Source of the DNA: Prorocentrum cordatum
Lineage: Eukaryota; Sar; Dinophyceae; Prorocentrales; Prorocentraceae
Reading direction: 5' to 3'
Length of the DNA stretch: 64,000 bases
Assembly: GCA_963575745.1 (NCBI GenBank)
Contig: CAUYUJ010020704.1
Span: 137,501-201,500 of the forward strand
Shown: in pieces, positions 10,163-21,202 of the stretch
Layout of the letters: the number at the start of each line of letters is the position of its first letter
Numbering within the stretch: the first letter of the stretch is position 1
The notes under the pieces: model-generated
The model's database searches: none
Seen by the model: the letters and a program-made list of their open reading frames with translations, nothing else
What the model was told of the DNA's origin: nothing
Program-made: the position numbers and the translations under genes

Positions 10163-11420
10163 CATTCGGTCCCCCCCTGTCGGGAGCCTTGAGACGGTCA
10201 ATGCAAACGGGGGTCAGCCAGGGCACCAGATCCTGAAGGATCCTGCGAAGAGCCCCTCTGGCGGACCCGGGTTGGCAAGCCGCTCGTGGCCGCGAGGCGG
10301 CCGCGCATGTTGGTTGACCCGGGCTTGCGAAGGCCTGCGGTGCAGTTTTTGTCCCCTGCATTGCAGTTTTTGGTTTCCTGCTGACCCGGGTCTGTATTGA
10401 CCCGGGTTAGAAGATCCCCGACCCTGGGGCGCGTCGGGACGGTCGAAGTGGGTACGGCAAGATTGGGTACAGTCGGGCACGGTCGAGGTCGGTTCGAGGA
10501 GGGTGCCCCAGTGTTCCTCGTGTCTGTAGGGTGCTCTCTGGCGGCGTGTTTTGTGTCTTGTTCTCTGTGTGTTCGTGATCGGACCCGCGGAGGGTCTCAC
10601 GTTCTTGAGGGATGCTCTTCTGGCCTAGGTCCGATTGCACAAAGACCGACAGCAGTTCCTGCTCATATTTGCCAGGACTCGCTGTCGGTGCCGCCGCGGA
10701 CGGTGTCCGTTTGAGACAGAAGGCCGCCTGCCCAACAGCGGCCGCTGTTGTCGTTGGGCACTGCGGGCATTTTTCCCGTACCCATTTCTCGGGTGTTGCT
10801 AGAAGTGACCCTGGCCCAAGGTGCCCCCAGGATTCCCAAGGAGGCCCCCAAGGCCTCCAGCGCACCCCTCACGAGGCCCAGAGGGCCCCATGGGCTCCAA
10901 GGTTGAGAGAAAAACTGGGGGCACCTTGAGCCAGGGGCACCTTTAGCAACCCCCGAATTTCGGGCGTCCAAAGAGCTTGCCGGGGGCCTCTCGGGAGCCT
11001 CTGGGCCCTCCAGCGTCGCCCCCCGCTGGTAGCTGCCCGGTCCAACGGAGGCGCGTCCTGGGCGGGGGTGGCGGAGAATTAAGGAGCGGCCTCAGCATGA
11101 GGAGAGGGGCTTCGTTTCACGAGGAGTTGTTTCGCAAACCCATAGAAGGTTGTGACATCAGTTTCGGGCGCAGGGGCCCGCGTCAGAGTCGGCGGCGAAG
11201 GATGTGCGTCCGACTGCATTTTCTATGTGCTGCCCCGGCATGGAACAGGGGGGCCCTCAAGCACGCTGTGCTTCACGCCATCGAGCCCCAGCCGTGCAGA
11301 TGGACATCTGGGCAAACTCCGAGCACAGTATATGACTACCACCACCAAGACCGAGAATCATCAACGATGCGACGGTCCCCCTGCCGCCGTCCACGGTGAC
11401 CGGGCTGCCCCCTCTTTCTT
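10163..11420. other. No recognisable gene; minisatellite words at 10810-10990
   Basis: Degenerate GGCCCC/CCTCNAGG words occur at about 10810-10990. The remainder holds no frame with a recognisable domain. Confidence 0.4.
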
Positions 11421-11677
11421 GAGGACCGACACAGAACTCCTCAAAGCACAACTCTTTCTGGCTTTCTGTCAGGAGGGACAGAAACACACAGACACAATTA
11501 ATCGGCGATTCCCCAAAACATATGGAAATATATGGGAAGTGGGGGGGAAGACATAAGTCCAGAAAATATGGGAAAATATGGGGAATAGTTTTATTTGTGT
11601 GTATTTATTTGTGTGTCCTGGGGCCCCTCTCTATTTAGGACCGACGCAGAGTTCATCAAAGCACAACTCTTTCCGGC
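11421..11677. repeat. Repeat module with 40-bp direct ends and left arm of a 1.9-kb inverted repeat
   Basis: A ~40-bp word (AGGACCGACACAGAACTCCT and on to ACTCTTT) at about 11422-11455 recurs at 11637-11672 as direct flanks. The sequence between them (about 11459-11625) is repeated in inverted orientation at 13315-13500, sharing an ACACACAGACACAATTAATC word and a GGGAAGTGGGGG word. Confidence 0.7.
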
Positions 11678-11817
11678 GTCCCGGTTGCAGTGCGGCGGTG
11701 CCCCCCGAACACGGACCTCCTGCCTGCGCGGCCCGCCCGTAGAGCGCTCGTCTCCCAGGGAAGGGCGGTGGCCCCCCTGCGCGGTGTGAAAGCGGCTAGC
11801 TGTGTTGGGGCCTTCGG

Positions 11818-11964
11818 CCCTGACCTTCTAGAGAGCTATCTTTTAGCACGGGAGGCCCAAAAACCCAAAAAAAGAAGCGAAACAGCCGAAGACCAAGACA
11901 CAGAATAGCGCTGGGATAGGGTTTTAAGTCGCGTGCTGTTTTTAGCCCTCCTGGAAGGTCAGGG
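11818..11964 (-). mobile_element. Hairpin element family H2, copy 1 (147 bp)
   Basis: The ends are CCCTGACCTTC and GAAGGTCAGGG, with imperfect inverted homology of about 34 bp reaching TAGCACG. GG flanks both ends, a possible 2-bp duplication. It is in the opposite orientation to the copies at 37974 and 39390. Confidence 0.85.
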
Positions 11965-12169
11965 GGGGAGGGGGCTGGGGACGGGCGGGTGTGTTGCAGC
12001 ATCGCTGACGCACATCAGAGACACTGCTCGGGCGACGACCTGCTGCCCCCTGGCGAATCCCTACCGGGCTCTGGGAGCGCCAGGAGGGCGTGGCCCAGAC
12101 ACCGCCGCCGGGTCCAGCACGGGCCTGGCCAGGGAGCAGTGGATGCGTGCAGATCTCGCCGCCCCGGTT

Positions 12170-12625
12170 CTGGTCCTCCCCCTCCTGGTCCTCCTCCCCC
12201 CGCCTCGCCTGCTGCTCCTCGTCGTCCTCGTCGCCCTCCTCGCTTCCTTCTGGTCCTCCTCCTCCTCCTCGTCCTCGCCCTCGTGCTCCTCGTCCTCCTC
12301 CTCGTCCTCCTGCTCCCGTCTCGCCTCGCTCCTCTCCCTGCTCTCCCTCCCGGTTGCCTCTCGGCCTCCCTCCGAGGCGAGACGCGGGGCACGGGCTCGT
12401 CGTTCTCGGGCTGGCTGAGCGCGCTGAGCTCCCTGGGGAGGGAGAGGAGGCGCACCGAGGCGGAGGTGCAGGCCTTCCTGCAGGCGGCTGGGCATCGGCC
12501 TCCTTCGGCGCTCAGCCGACGCTCGCTCCTCCTGCTTCTCCTCCTCTTCCTCCTCCTCCTCCTCCTCCTCCTCCTCCTCCTCCTCTGCCTCCTCTGCCTC
12601 CTCGTCCTCCACCTCCCTCCCCCCT
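12170..12625. repeat. CTC/CCT pyrimidine tracts
   Basis: Two dense CTC/TCC tracts (about 12175-12340 and 12525-12625) separate GC-rich DNA. The 180-236-residue frames on both strands here are Glu/Arg or Pro/Leu runs derived from them. Confidence 0.85.
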
Positions 12626-12780
12626 CCAACTGGTGGCGGTGGTGGTGGACAGCGGGTCCATCAGTGGGAGGTGGCCCAAGTGGCGGGTGAAGAAAGGGCC
12701 TCTTCTGGAGCCGGTTGGTGCCCAACAGGGGCCCTGAAGGGCCCCATTCAGGGCTTCTCTCTCCCCATGTGGATCACCCC

Positions 12781-12928
12781 CTCTGACCTTCCAGAGAGCT
12801 ATCTTTTAGCACGGGAGGCCCCAAAACCGAAACAACGAGACGAAACAGCCGAAGACCAAGACACATAATAGCTCTGGGATAGGTGTTTAAGTCGCGTGCT
12901 ATTTTTTAGCCCTCCTGGAAGGTCAGGG
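12781..12928 (-). mobile_element. Hairpin element family H2, copy 2 (148 bp)
   Basis: The same element as at 11818-11964 and in the same orientation, with one substitution at the left terminus (CTCTGACC in place of CCCTGACC). No flanking duplication is visible. Confidence 0.85.
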
Positions 12929-13314
12929 GAGAAGGGGGCGGGCCTTCTCAAACGGCTCGGAAGGCTCATGGTCTCCGAAGGGTTTTCTGAGCCTTCCCCC
13001 AAAAAGCCGCAGAGCACCTGCCAGGGGGCGCGAGGGCCTCCGAGAGAAGTCCCGCCGCCTCCCGAGAAGGCTCTTGCTCCCTCTCGCTTCCCCCCGGGCG
13101 CGCAGCCGAACCGTCATGTCGAGGTGTCGCCAGAGCCCAGTGCTTCGGATGTCTATGTCAGACGTGGTCTTCGCGGCGGAATCCTGGCGACGATTCTGGT
13201 CCCCATCTCATTTCTCACAGCATGGCTCCCCTTACAGAGCGGGCGAACAGGTCTTTGTTTCCCCAGCCGTAGTAGGCTTCGGGTGAGGGGGGCCCGACGC
13301 TTTGAGGGACATGC

Positions 13315-13500
13315 CACTGATGAAGGAGCCCCAGGACACACAAATGAATACACACACACACACACACAAATCACACTTTTATTCATATTTACACATATTT
13401 TCTGGGCTTCTGTCTTCCCCCTCCCCCACTTCCCATAGTTTCGCATCTTTTCTTGACCATCGACGATTAATTGTGTCTGTGTGTTTCTTTCCCTCCTGAA
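13315..13500. repeat. Right arm of the 11.4/13.5-kb inverted repeat
   Basis: The reverse complement of this stretch matches about 11459-11625. It carries a CA dinucleotide run (13348-13368) that corresponds to a TTTGTGTGT stretch in the other arm. The two H2 copies lie between the arms. Confidence 0.7.
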
Positions 13501-13839
13501 CTGAATCGCTTCCTCAGCACATGTGTTCTCGCACCTGGTTCCCTGGCTGCAGCCGGATCGGGGACACGTCTCCCTAGGAAGGGGGTTCCGTCCGTTGCGC
13601 GCTTCAGGTACCTGTCCAGGCAGGGCGAGGTCAGCGGGGGTGAGGCTCTGCATCTTGCTGCCCACTGTGCGCCGTTCTTGGGCAGCGACACCTCTGCCAG
13701 AGTGCGCGCTCTCCCTGGGGGTTGCAGGCTGGCTTCCGCAGACCACGCCACGGTCTCCGCGGAGCGTGCAGCAGCTCGGCCGTCAGTTCAGTGGTGACCG
13801 AAGAGCCGGATGCAGGGGCGAATGAACCATCATCAATCG

Positions 13840-14005
13840 GGGGTGGACAGAACCCCCAACAGTGACACGTCGATTAGTGATTTGTCCGTTTTCGGGTCTC
13901 AAGAGGGCGCCGCTGCCGTCATCTTCAGGCTTGCGCCCGCCAGGTTTAGGCCTCAGGTCGTTTTCACTAAACCACGTTTTGCTAAAGGGGGGTCTGTCCA
14001 TCCCC
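13840..14005 (+). mobile_element. Hairpin element family H3, copy 2 (166 bp)
   Basis: Highly similar over its full length to 6806-6972, with the same GGGGTGGACAGA termini. Only a four-base AATC is shared by the flanks. Confidence 0.8.
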
Positions 14006-14534
14006 GAATCAAGCGTGCATGTCTCATTCGCCAGGTCTTTCGCTCTCCCGCGAGACAAGGCTTGCGCCATTTGGGTCGAGCCGGTCCCTCCCCTGTGACG
14101 CTTCCGCGCCGCATGGCTGGTGGAGTATTGGGGCGTGCTCCCTTACCTCAGGTTGTCCGTATTATGCCTGGTCAGACTCGTTTTGCCGAAGAACCTTGCG
14201 CAGCCTTGTCCTCACCATACCCAACTGATGCTGCCGAGCCGTTGTCTGAAAGCCTCTCTCTGGCATTGCAGTTGTCGTGGCGGACGCTGGTGATTCGAGT
14301 CAGCATGCCTGTCCAGCTGACGTTGAGGGCATCGACATCGCCCATTCGGTATTCGGCCCGTACTGTCGACCCGCATACAGTCGGGGCCCTGAAGAAGGAA
14401 CGCTTTTGGTTGGGGAGAGGCTCCGCGTTCATGAAGTGTTTCACTGCTTGCCTCAGGTTTTCCTTATGTTTTCGATGGAAAGTCGAACTTTAACTGATAG
14501 GAAAAAGGGGCCTCGTTCCTTATTTAGGGTTCCT
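14006..14534. other. No recognisable gene
   Basis: The region is open in several frames (for example the frame running to 14493) but I recognise no domain. Confidence 0.4.
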
Positions 14535-14634
14535 TCGGTCAACGCCCCGACTGTAGTAAGAATGGGCGACTTTCATGGTCTTCCAAGGCCCTTGCATCCT
14601 TCTCGTGCGTCCCTATTATACGGGCTGGCTGTAG
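14535..14634 (+). mobile_element. Hairpin element family H6, internally deleted copy
   Basis: The right end (TACGGGCTGGCTGTAG) and the words GTAAGAATGGGCGAC and GCATCCTTCTCGTGCGTCC match the fuller copies at 39602-39776 and 41462-41637. The middle of the element is missing. Confidence 0.55.
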
Positions 14635-14816
14635 TCAGAGTTCGATCCATCCAGACGAAGGCCTCAAGCTCCAGCGCAATTCGCCTTGCCAAGCTGCCGT
14701 CAAGGCCATCAGGGAGTCTCTAACATAGCGACCATTATAGGCGGATCGGGCGAGACTGTGCCCCTGGTGGGCAGGTTTGGAATCGTTTTTCTGATGCAAA
14801 CGAGGGGGCTGATGGG

Positions 14817-15260
14817 AGGAGGAGGAGGAGCAGGAGGAGGTGGAGGAGGAGGAGGAGGGGGATGTACTGTCGGACCGAGGTATATGATTGAGGTCGTTTC
14901 GTAGAGGGTACCCTAATGTTCTCCATGTTTGCTGGGTGTCCTTTGGCATCTTGGGGAGGGTACCCTTGGATGTTCTGTGTGTTTTGGTCGGCGGAGGATC
15001 TTATGTTCTTGAAGGATGTTCTTCTGTCCCAGGTCCACTGTTCAGGTCAAGGTAACGACGCCTGGGGGACGTGTTAGCAGCGGCGGCGGCGGCAAGGTCT
15101 ATGAACGTGAGGTGTCTCTGCGAGGTCGTATTTATGCGGGGCCTTGGTGTGCTTAGACACCCTCGGCCTGCTTGAGGCGCACCCCTGACCCAGGAGGAGG
15201 AGTAGGAGGAGGAGGAGGAGGAGGACGAGGACGAGGACGAGGACGAGGAGGAGGAGGGAG
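14817..15260. repeat. GGA/GAG purine tracts
   Basis: GGA repeats occur at about 14817-14862 and 15190-15262, with a GGAAGGGAGG tract shortly after (15325-15362). Confidence 0.85.
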
Positions 15261-15364
15261 AGACGCGGGTTGGTCCCTTCCCGTTGTAGTCGGGCGTCGG
15301 GAGGTCGGGAAGACAATCCGCGAGGGAGGGAGGGAGGAAGGAAGGGAGGAAGGGAGGGAGGGAC

Positions 15365-17060
15365 CACGGGTTTCGTAAGAATTTCAAGCCCGTGGTTCCC
15401 GAAAACATCTAAAACAACGGTTTTGCAACATGGTGGTTTAGAGCAAGTTTGCTCGCGCGCGCTCGTGCGAATTCTCAGGATAATCATTGGTCTTCAACCT
15501 TCTCATCCAATGCGACCGACCGGGCCTCTTGCGCGCGCATGTCGGACTCATTCGATCGCTCTTGCGCGCTTGCGGGAAGAGGGTTGGGAGGGGGCACTAT
15601 CCCAGTGAAACAACACCGTGCGGGCCACTCGCGCCCGTCGACCGCGCGCGAATGTAGACATCCTTCCAACACGCTCGCCAGAAACAAGGGGACACCACCA
15701 TCGTCATCGGCGTGATCAGCGTCGGCGCCGTAATTGGCCTTGCCGTCGTCATCGTCATCATCGTCACCAGCATCGCTACATCGTGTCTGCCGTTGTCGAC
15801 GTCGCCATGATACCGCGTTTGCCCGAGTCACCGGCTCTCATTGAAGTGCCTGCGCGCCAGCGCGGCCTGCGAGACTGACCGGGAAGACCCCAGTCAGCGC
15901 CCCCGCGGCCGCGTCGGTCGCGCCAGACTAGCTGACCGTTCAGGTCGCGAGCCTGCGCGCGCCAGCGCGGTCGCAGCGATGCGCCAGCCAGCTCCAAGCA
16001 GTCATCGCAATCGCCGCAGCATGGGTTTTGAAAACCAAGTTGCGGATGGGTGGGTGGGGGTAAATGCGCGGGTTGAGGGTTTTAAAATCGCGTGCCCCGA
16101 ACACATCTAACAGCATATGGTGTTGTAACCATAACTCCCCCAAACAAGCTTGCGCTCGCGCTCTTACAGATTCTCAAGACAACCATCGGTTTGTCAAAAC
16201 TTTCATCACATGATATCAAGAGTACCTCTAGCGCGCATCTCGGCATCGCTCGAACGCCTTTGCGCGCGTGTCATCGCAAGAATTTCTTGCAACAGGCAGG
16301 ACGAAGTGCACGCGCGCGCGTCAGTACGCGCGCATGCGGGGATCCTTCAAAACGTGACGTTTCGCAGGGATTTCAAAATCGAGTGTCCCGAGCAGCATAT
16401 AAACACATGGCTTGGCAACGCCAGCTTTGCAAAATGCCTGCGCTTGCGCTCCTGCGAAATCTTCGGAAACAACAAGCCACAGGTATCCAACATTATCATG
16501 GCATTTTGCCAGACGGGCCTCTCGCGCCGAATGTCGAACTCATTCGATCTCCCTTGCGCGCTTGCTGGGTGGGGTGCGCGATCCGTGCCAAATGATGCCA
16601 TGCGTGCCGATTTCGTGCGTCGGCCGCGCGCGCATGTCGAATTCTTTCCAAAACCTTCATCGCCGACGCGAGGACGCCGTCGTCACTGTCGGCGTGATCA
16701 GCATCGGCGCCGTCGCTGGCCGTGCCGTCGGCGTGGGTATCATCGCCGCCAGCGTCACTACTACCATCATCGTGTGTACCGTTGCCGACGTCGCAATGAT
16801 ACCGCGCCCGCCCAAGTTGCCGATTCGCATTCAAGTGCCCGGTGAGAAGTGCCCAGCGTTCAGCGCCACCGCGGGCGCGTCGGTCGCGCCGAGCTAGCTG
16901 GCCGCTTTGCGCGCGAGCATGCGCGCCAACGCGGCCGAGGCGATGCGCCAGCCAGCGTCGATCACTCATCGCACTCGCCGCCGCATGTCTTTTGCAAGCC
17001 AAGCTGTGGGTGGGCGGGTGGTATGATCGCGCGGGCGGCGGAGTTGACAATTTCATGTTC
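15365..17060. repeat. ~700-bp tandem repeat, two full and one partial diverged copies
   Basis: Unit 1 is about 15365-16065, unit 2 (partial) about 16066-16365 and unit 3 about 16366-17060. Shared landmarks in order are a CCCGAACACATCTAA-like word, TCATTCGATC, CTTGCGCGCTTGC, a GTCGTCATC-rich stretch, CGCCATGATACCGCG and GCGATGCGCCAGCCAGC. Divergence is substantial. No coding function is apparent. Confidence 0.7.
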
Positions 17061-17159
17061 GGTAGGGTGAATTGCGCCACATAGGTTCTCCTGACGGCGA
17101 ACATTCGGAGCACCCCACTGGGGTTTATCGCCCACTTCGGGATTAGTACAACTCATGTA

Positions 17160-17363
17160 TGATTTTGCTGCGTCGATTATTCGCATATGTATATGTACAT
17201 GTATGTATCTGTATTCGTAACCGGTATCTGTATGTGTGTTTTTGTATTTGTTTATGTCGATGCATATGTACGTGTCAATGTATATGTGTGTTTATATGCA
17301 TAAGTCTGTGTACATACACGAATGGGTCTTTTTTTTATATGTACATGTATGTAAATGTGTATA
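17160..17363. repeat. Degenerate ATGT microsatellite with 23-bp word
   Basis: Degenerate TATGTACATGTATG repeats fill this stretch. Its last 23 bases (17341-17363, starting GTACATGTATGTAAATG) recur exactly at 18542-18564, on the other side of the 90-bp array. Confidence 0.8.
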
Positions 17364-17485
17364 ATTTGATTTTTTTTTTCCCAACCATCCTGTGGTGTTG
17401 GGTCCTCGTTTTGAAGAGACGGTCCCCGCGTTCCTCCTTCTCCTCCTCCTCCTCCTCCTCCTCCTTCTCCTCGCCCTCCTCCCTC

Positions 17486-18432
17486 CTGCGTTCGCATGCC
17501 TCCCCACCACCCATTTCGGCACACCCCTCACACGTTTCGTGGCCCCATAGGGAGCTCCACCGAAGGCCCCAGTGGCTGCGTTCGCATGCCTCCCCACCAC
17601 CCATGGGCACACCCCTCACACGTTTCGTGGCCCCATAGGGAGCTCCACCGAAGGCCCCAGTGGCTGCGTTCGCATGCCTCCCCACCACCCATTTCGGCAC
17701 ACCCCTCACACGTTTCGTGGCCCCATAGGGAGCTCCACCGAAGGCCCCAGTGGCTGCGTTCGCATGCCTCCCCACCACCCATTTCGGCACACCCCTCACA
17801 CGTTTCGTGGCCCCATAGGGAGCTCCACCGAAGGCCCCAGTGGCTGCGTTCGCATGCCTCCCCACCACCAATTTCGGCACACCCCTCACACGTTTCGTGG
17901 CCCCATAGGGAGCTCCACCGAAGGCCCCAGTGGCTGCGTTCGCATGCCTCCCCACCACCCATTTCGGCACACCCCTCACACGTTTCGTGGCCCCATAGGG
18001 AGCTCCACCGAAGGCCCCAGTGGCTGCGTTCGCATGCCTCCCCACCACCCATTTCGGCACACCCCTCACACGTTTCGTGGCCCCATAGGGAGCTCCACCG
18101 AAGGCCCCAGTGACAGGGTTCGCATGCCTCCCCACCACCCATCCGTGGCCCCATAGGGAGCTCCACCGAAGGCCCCAGTGGCACCACCCATTTCGGCACA
18201 CCCCTCACACGTTTCGTGGCCCCATAGGGAGCTCCACCGAAGGCCCCAGTGGCTGCGTTCGCATGCCTCCCCACCACCAATTTCGGCACACCCCTCACAC
18301 GTTTCGTGGCCCCATAGGGAGCTCCACCGAAGGCCCCAGTGGCAGCGTCGCATGCTTCTCCACCACTCATTTCGGCACACCCTTCACACGCTTCGTGGCC
18401 CCATAGGGAGCTCCACCGAAGGCCCCAGTGGC
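17486..18432 (+). repeat. 90-bp tandem satellite, about 10.5 copies
   Basis: The 90-bp unit begins GCTGCGTTCGCATGCCTCCC and ends CCGAAGGCCCCAGTG. Central copies are nearly identical, the second unit is 2 bp shorter, and truncated or diverged units occur at 18110-18250 and 18338-18432. Because 90 is a multiple of three, both strands stay open for up to 288 codons (30-residue repeats), but no start, domain or codon signal supports a protein. A CTC tract precedes it (17425-17482). Diverged relatives are at 58330-58690, 59735-59985 and 61465-61608. Confidence 0.9.
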
Positions 18433-18770
18433 GCGGTGCCTATGAGAAGAGGGGCCTAGTTTGCGTGCCCCCTCCTTCGTCTCATATCCGTGCGGTACTC
18501 GCAGCTGCATATGGTTGGGTCCTTCGCCAGGCTAATTATACGTACATGTATGTAAATGTGTATATTTGTATGTAAGTTTGGTATTCTGTAGTATGGAGGT
18601 ACGTAAATGTTCAGTTGTATGCGTACGCATATGCACATGTACATATATGTATATACATGTATGTGTATGTGTATGAGTCTATATATATACACACGTGTGT
18701 GTGTGTCTGTGTACATGTATACGTATATGTACATGTATGTGCATATGTAAAGACAAATGTATACCTATAC
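18433..18770. repeat. Conserved 3' tail of the satellite, then ATGT microsatellite
   Basis: The stretch at about 18494-18535 (GTACTCGCAGCTGCATATGG then TTGGGTCCTTCGCCAGGCTA) is a tail also found after the satellite relatives at 58643-58685 and 61560-61605. It is followed by the second copy of the 23-bp word (18542-18564) and by ATGT repeats to 18770. Confidence 0.7.
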
Positions 18771-18814
18771 GACCACCCTTCGGGTGATAAGGAGGTTCGG
18801 GGGGGGAACCAACG

Positions 18815-19040
18815 TCTCACTCGATCGGTCTCACTATCGATCTCAGTATCGATCTCACTATCGGTCTCGCTCGATCGATCTCGCCCGATCGATCTCACAA
18901 TCGATCTCATTCGATCTATCTCATTCGATCGATCTCACAATTGATCTCACAATCGATCTCACAATCGATCACACAATCGATCTCGCATTCGGTCTCAACA
19001 TCGATCTCATTATCGATATCACAATCGCTCCCACAATCAA
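18815..19040. repeat. 12-bp minisatellite (ATCGATCTCACA)
   Basis: Degenerate 12-mers of the type ATCGATCTCACA run through this stretch. The same word family recurs at 48425-48545. Confidence 0.85.
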
Positions 19041-19737
19041 CGTCAGCATCATCATCATCATCAACATCATCAACATCATCATCATCATCAACATCGTCAG
19101 CATCATCATTGGGACAACATCATCATCATCACCATCATCGTCTCATCATCATCATCATCATCGGGACACAGTCATCGTCATCATCATCAGCAGCATCATC
19201 AGAATCATCATCATAATCGGGGCACCATCATGATCACCATCGTTGTCATCATCAACATTACCATCAACATCGCCATCATCCTCGGGACACCATCATCATG
19301 ATCTTCGCATCATCATCATCGACATCATCATCATCAACATCATCATCATTGGGGCACCATCATCATCATGAGCAAAATCATCATCAACATCGTCATTATC
19401 ATTATTATCATCATCGGGACACCATCAGCATCAGCATCATCATCATCATCAGCATCATCATCGGGACACCATAATCATCATCAACATCATCATCATCAAC
19501 ATCATTATCGCTGGGACACCATTTACATCAACATCATCATCACCAACATCATCGGAATCATCATCATCATCGGGACACCATCATCGTCATCATCATCAAC
19601 ATAATCAGCATGAGTATCATCATCCTCATCATCGGGACACTATCATCATCATCGACACCGTCATCAACATCATCATCATCTTCATCGGGGCACCATCATC
19701 ATCATCATCATCATCATCGTCATCGTCATCGTCATCG

Positions 19738-19772
<35 letters not shown>

Positions 19773-19790
19773 TCATCATCATCATCCTCG
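19040..19790. repeat. ATC trinucleotide array with periodic GGGACACC words
   Basis: CATCAT repeats are interrupted by CGGGACACC or TCGGGGCACC words at intervals of roughly 50-90 bases. His/Ile/Ser-rich frames here come from the repeat. Confidence 0.9.
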
Positions 19791-19792
19791 CG

Positions 19793-20014
19793 GGACACCG
19801 CGGGACACCAGCGGGACACCGCGGGACACCGCGGGACACCGCGGGACACCGCGGGACACCGGCGGAACACCGCGGGGCCCCGGCCGCCCGGAAGGGAATC
19901 ATTTGGTCTGGCCGCGCCTCAGCCACACGGGACACCAGCGGGACACCGGTTGGACACCGCGGGGCCCCGGCCGCCCGGAAGGGAATCATTTGGTCCGGCC
20001 GCGCCTCAGCCACA
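19793..20014. repeat. GCGGGACACC minisatellite and a ~57-bp duplication
   Basis: GCGGGACACC is repeated at 19790-19865. It is followed by two direct copies of a ~57-bp segment (about 19870-19926 and 19958-20014) sharing GGGGCCCCGGCCGCCCGG and AAGGGAATCATTTGGTC. Confidence 0.85.
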
Positions 20015-20139
20015 GGAGACTTTCTCTCGCCCGCCCACGCAGCTTCGCCTCGCCCGCACGGCACGCACGAACACGAAACCGAAATCGATTTCCCGGTAGG
20101 GGGGCTCTCCGTTCCACTTCGATCTCACCCCCCAACCTC

Positions 20140-20312
20140 CGATGTATATGCATATGCATATGTATATGTAGATGTATATTACATGCATATGCATGTGTGT
20201 ATGCATTTGTATATGCATGCGTTTATGGTTTTGTATATGTATATGTACATGCATATGTATGTGTGTATGTATTTGTTTATGCATATGTGTATGGCTATGT
20301 ATACGTATGTGG
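20140..20312. repeat. ATGT/ATGC microsatellite
   Basis: Degenerate TATGCATATG and TATGTATATG words. The Cys/Ile/Tyr-rich frames here are repeat products. Confidence 0.85.
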
Positions 20313-20330
20313 GATCGTCTGGAAGTGACT

Positions 20331-20819
20331 CACCGCGAATGTCACGACCAGCTGCCCCTGATCCTCACGCGGCGCCGCCGGGACAAGGGCTCAGGGCTCG
20401 ACCGCTGGAGGGAGTTGGGAGAGACGGGCCTCACATTCTTGATCAACACGCCCGCATCCGAGCATGAGTTCGTGGCCACGCAGCTCTCCTCAGTGTCAGA
20501 TCCCTCTGCCGCCGTAGCTACCCACCCGCGTCTCGCGCCAGTCGCTGATGCCCGGGCATGGCAGGAAATATTAGACAAGGGGACTTTGCTGATGGAGCAT
20601 CTCCCACGTGGAGGACTGGTGGCCTGGGCTCCGACTTCGACGGCGGCGTTGGGCAGGCTATTGGCATGCATCTTGCGAATACCACCGGCAGATTTTGCCG
20701 GTCGTCCGGTTCGTCTCCTCGCACCCATGGACGTACTTCCTGGGTGTACCACTTGTGGAGCAATACGTGATCTCTTCTGGCATCCGCTCATGGGCGAAAA
20801 ATGGGCGCCAGTGGTCTGA
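20331..20819 (+). pseudogene. 5' coding remnant, probably LINE N-terminal region
   Basis: This stretch is in frame with the ATGT microsatellite upstream but from about 20331 has a normal protein composition, for example RDKGSGLDRWRELGETGLTF, then RLAPVADARAWQEIL and PMDVLPGCTTCGAIRDLFWH. It stops at 20819. I do not recognise a domain. Its position and strand suggest it is the first reading frame of the retrotransposon, but it could be part of another retroposed gene. Confidence 0.4.
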
Positions 20820-21202
20820 GAACAGGCCTTCGTCGCACAGTCTTTGGAAATGGTTCTGACAGGATCTGGAGGCCCCTCGCATTCGATGCGCGGACTGTTC
20901 ATCGTCACCTTGTCTACGGTAGGTTTGCGTCGTGTCGACCAGCGGCGACCCCAGCGCGGGCGTTCAAGGTTGAACGCCGCCGGCGGCCCAGAATCGTTCG
21001 ATGTTGAACATTTGGACGTTGCGGAGACGGCCGATCGTTCAAGGTTGAACGATCCCCGCGGTGTCAGAAACCAACGCCAGGGTCGGCACGACACGAACCC
21101 GCCGTACCCACGCGCGGCTGCAGCTGCCCAGGGTGCTGTCGGCGGCGGAGCTGATGCTCTCGGTGCGGCAGGGCGCCTCCTTCTTCGGAGACTGCCCCTC
21201 CT

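Noticed and set aside
10921-10942. Possible minus-strand relict spliced leader (CTGGCTCAAG)
   Set aside because: Only the last ten bases resemble the leader (9/10), within a GGCCCC-type minisatellite. No ATG or frame follows.
13302-13499. Coding frame with Thr/His run
   Set aside because: The run is the CA dinucleotide repeat inside an inverted-repeat arm.
17335-18370. 288- and 280-codon frames with 30-residue repeats
   Set aside because: They arise because the satellite unit is 90 bp. Frames are open on both strands and there is no start or domain.
17486-18432. Possible CRISPR-like array
   Set aside because: The whole 90-bp unit is repeated with no unique spacers, and the context is eukaryotic.
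20960-21052. Repeated CGTTCAAGGTTGAACG as a possible tRNA T-arm or operator
   Set aside because: It is a short interrupted palindrome occurring twice. No tRNA-like arms or other context support a function.
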